Shown here piece after piece: positions 62,622-64,000 of a stretch of DNA of 64,000 nt. The notes under the pieces are model-generated. The model ran no database searches, was not told the DNA's origin, and worked only from the letters and a program-made list of their open reading frames with translations. The stretch's first letter is position 1. Each line of letters starts with the position of its first letter. The stretch lies in assembly GCA_009363875.1 (NCBI GenBank), contig CM018685.1, positions 58,477,087 through 58,541,086 of the forward strand, read 5' to 3'. Source of the stretch: Mikania micrantha. Lineage: Eukaryota > Streptophyta > Magnoliopsida > Asterales > Asteraceae. Made by a program: the position numbers and the translations under genes.

Positions 62622-64000
62622 TCACTACTAGAAAACTAGGCAATTACCACCAAAATTTATCACCAAAACAAATGGTAGGAAAATCTGCTACCAATTTCTC
62701 ACCAAATGCAAATTAAAATTATTTAATGCAAGGCGGTAGCTAAATGGTGAGAAACTTTACCACATTTTACTTTTGGTCGTAAATTGGTAGGTAAAAAATT
62801 ATATCTAATTTGCCACCAACAAATTGGTGGGAAGAAAAAAAGTAAAACTATTTAATTAATTAAAGAAGCGTAGTTTAATCAAATTGGGGAACCTAGAAAA
62901 ACAAAACTGTTCGTCAGGTCGCTGCACACTACAAAGTCTCCTGTAAATCACGAAATTGTCGTCGAGGTGGTGAATCCATTGCAATCGTATGTGTTGATTT
63001 CAATTTGTTCCCGTTATCATCGAGTCATTCGTGTTGAGCGTTCAATTGCAGCGTGTCGTGGTGATTTCTGTTTGCGCCGTGGTAATCGATCGATTGGAGG
63101 AAGCCGTGGTAAACGATCGATTGGAGGAAGCCGTGGTAAACGATTGTTGCGCAGGTACCTTCATATAAACATTTAGGTGCTCTTTTGCTAGAGCTAGGTC
63201 GTACAATATTGGACAGTCTCCTGTATGTCATTTCAGATTTCTATTTGCATCGATATAATCTTATAAGAGTTATCATTTGCAACTGATTATGGTAAACATT
63301 TCAGGCTCAATCTTCTGTAAATGTTGGGCCTGCTGTTTACATGTCTCCTTTTGGTCTTAATCCTATTATGACTTCAATGATACATTTCATAGCAGCTCCA
63401 TAGATAAATGTGATAGACAGGTGTGTGCAAAGTGGTGCGTCATATGTGGGAGATTGTTTGCTATGTGGCTACATGTGTGTGTGTTGGTATTTGAATCAAG
63501 TTGCATATCAAAAGGGTCTTAATATGTGATGTTTACTTATACTAGAAAAGTGATTATGCTTCTCTTATATAGTTATATATATAAAACTTGAACCAAATGA
63601 AGGTAAAGAAGGTTTTTTATATTGTAAAGTGAACTCTAGCGGCCTCATTATTTCATATGTAGCTTTGGGATATTAGGCATATTGTTCAGTACAGAGATTT
63701 TGCTTCGAAAGTGGACCATACATACAGATCAATTGGTTCAAAGTTCAAACAAGAGGTCAACAAGATCACTTCACACAAACTTTTTGATACATTTTTTGAA
63801 ATTATACGTTCATATTAACTATATTACATAGAATTTAAATTTAGAAATGAGCAAACTTGGTTACTGTTTGATGATGTTAATCCTTCATTCTATATAGAGT
63901 ATAGACATAATTTCTGCCATGACTTGAGATTGTTTAGTCTTATATAAAAATTTATAATATTATGTTTAAATGTCATGCATATACAACTATATTACACTTC
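62622..64000 (+). mobile_element. End of a CACTA (En/Spm) transposon, continuing beyond the window
   Basis: The terminus CACTACTAGAAAACTAGG is the classic CACTA end. Subterminal ccaccaaa/ggtgg/ggtag words follow in both orientations within 250 bp, the expected transposase-binding region. No transposase is visible up to the window end, and the other terminus is outside, so autonomy is unknown. A 27-bp unit (cgatcgattggaggaagccg) is repeated at 63085-63140. Confidence 0.7.

Noticed and set aside
63025..63231. Short frames with repeated GGSRGKRSI or YHGFLQSI units
   Set aside because: Translations of a 27-bp tandem repeat inside the CACTA end.

Overview
The window looks like a eudicot plant chromosome segment. 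It is AT-rich, has one many-exon plant gene with GT-AG introns, and is packed with Ty3/gypsy, Ty1/copia, LINE, hAT, CACTA and small inverted-repeat elements. The retroelement proteins resemble those common in Asteraceae, but that is an impression I cannot test here.

The only host gene I can support is a callose synthase (glucan synthase-like, GT48) on the minus strand, ATG at 47755 and stop at 13755. I traced 42 exons by hand. Splice phases join from exon to exon and give about 1,925 residues, near full length for the family. Two weak points are a very small linker exon (22) and a 1-base shift that removes the last eight expected residues. The gene spans 34 kb because its introns hold two complete but frameshifted short-LTR copia elements (14749-19530 and 20556-25253), a 2.6-kb solo gypsy LTR (26575-29159), a 1.5-kb inverted-repeat element (32213-33711), a gag-only LTR element (36687-38680) inside an older copia remnant, a dead LINE (about 42380-43790), and two hAT-type non-autonomous elements (45184-45624 and 46146-46910).

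Left of the gene (1-13.7 kb) are a 2.7-kb solo LTR, a gypsy pol-LTR-gag segment in permuted order around one 2.5-kb LTR, and a small element with long terminal inverted repeats. Right of the gene (48-64 kb) are further copies of the inverted-repeat element family, another solo LTR, a cluster of small elements between (TA)n tracts, foldback elements, a decayed minus-strand gypsy gag-protease with its probable LTR, and the end of a CACTA transposon that runs off the window.

The most interesting unexplained signals are: (1) GC-rich palindromes with a conserved GTA/TAC core and covarying arms in the gypsy LTRs; (2) gypsy LTRs that are mosaics of interchangeable 5' and 3' halves; (3) an inverted-repeat element family full of ATGGTGTTTT units, left half direct and right half inverted; (4) three short-LTR copia elements with non-TG..CA ends in one gene, all in the gene's sense; (5) an in-frame 45-bp duplication of a callose synthase splice donor.
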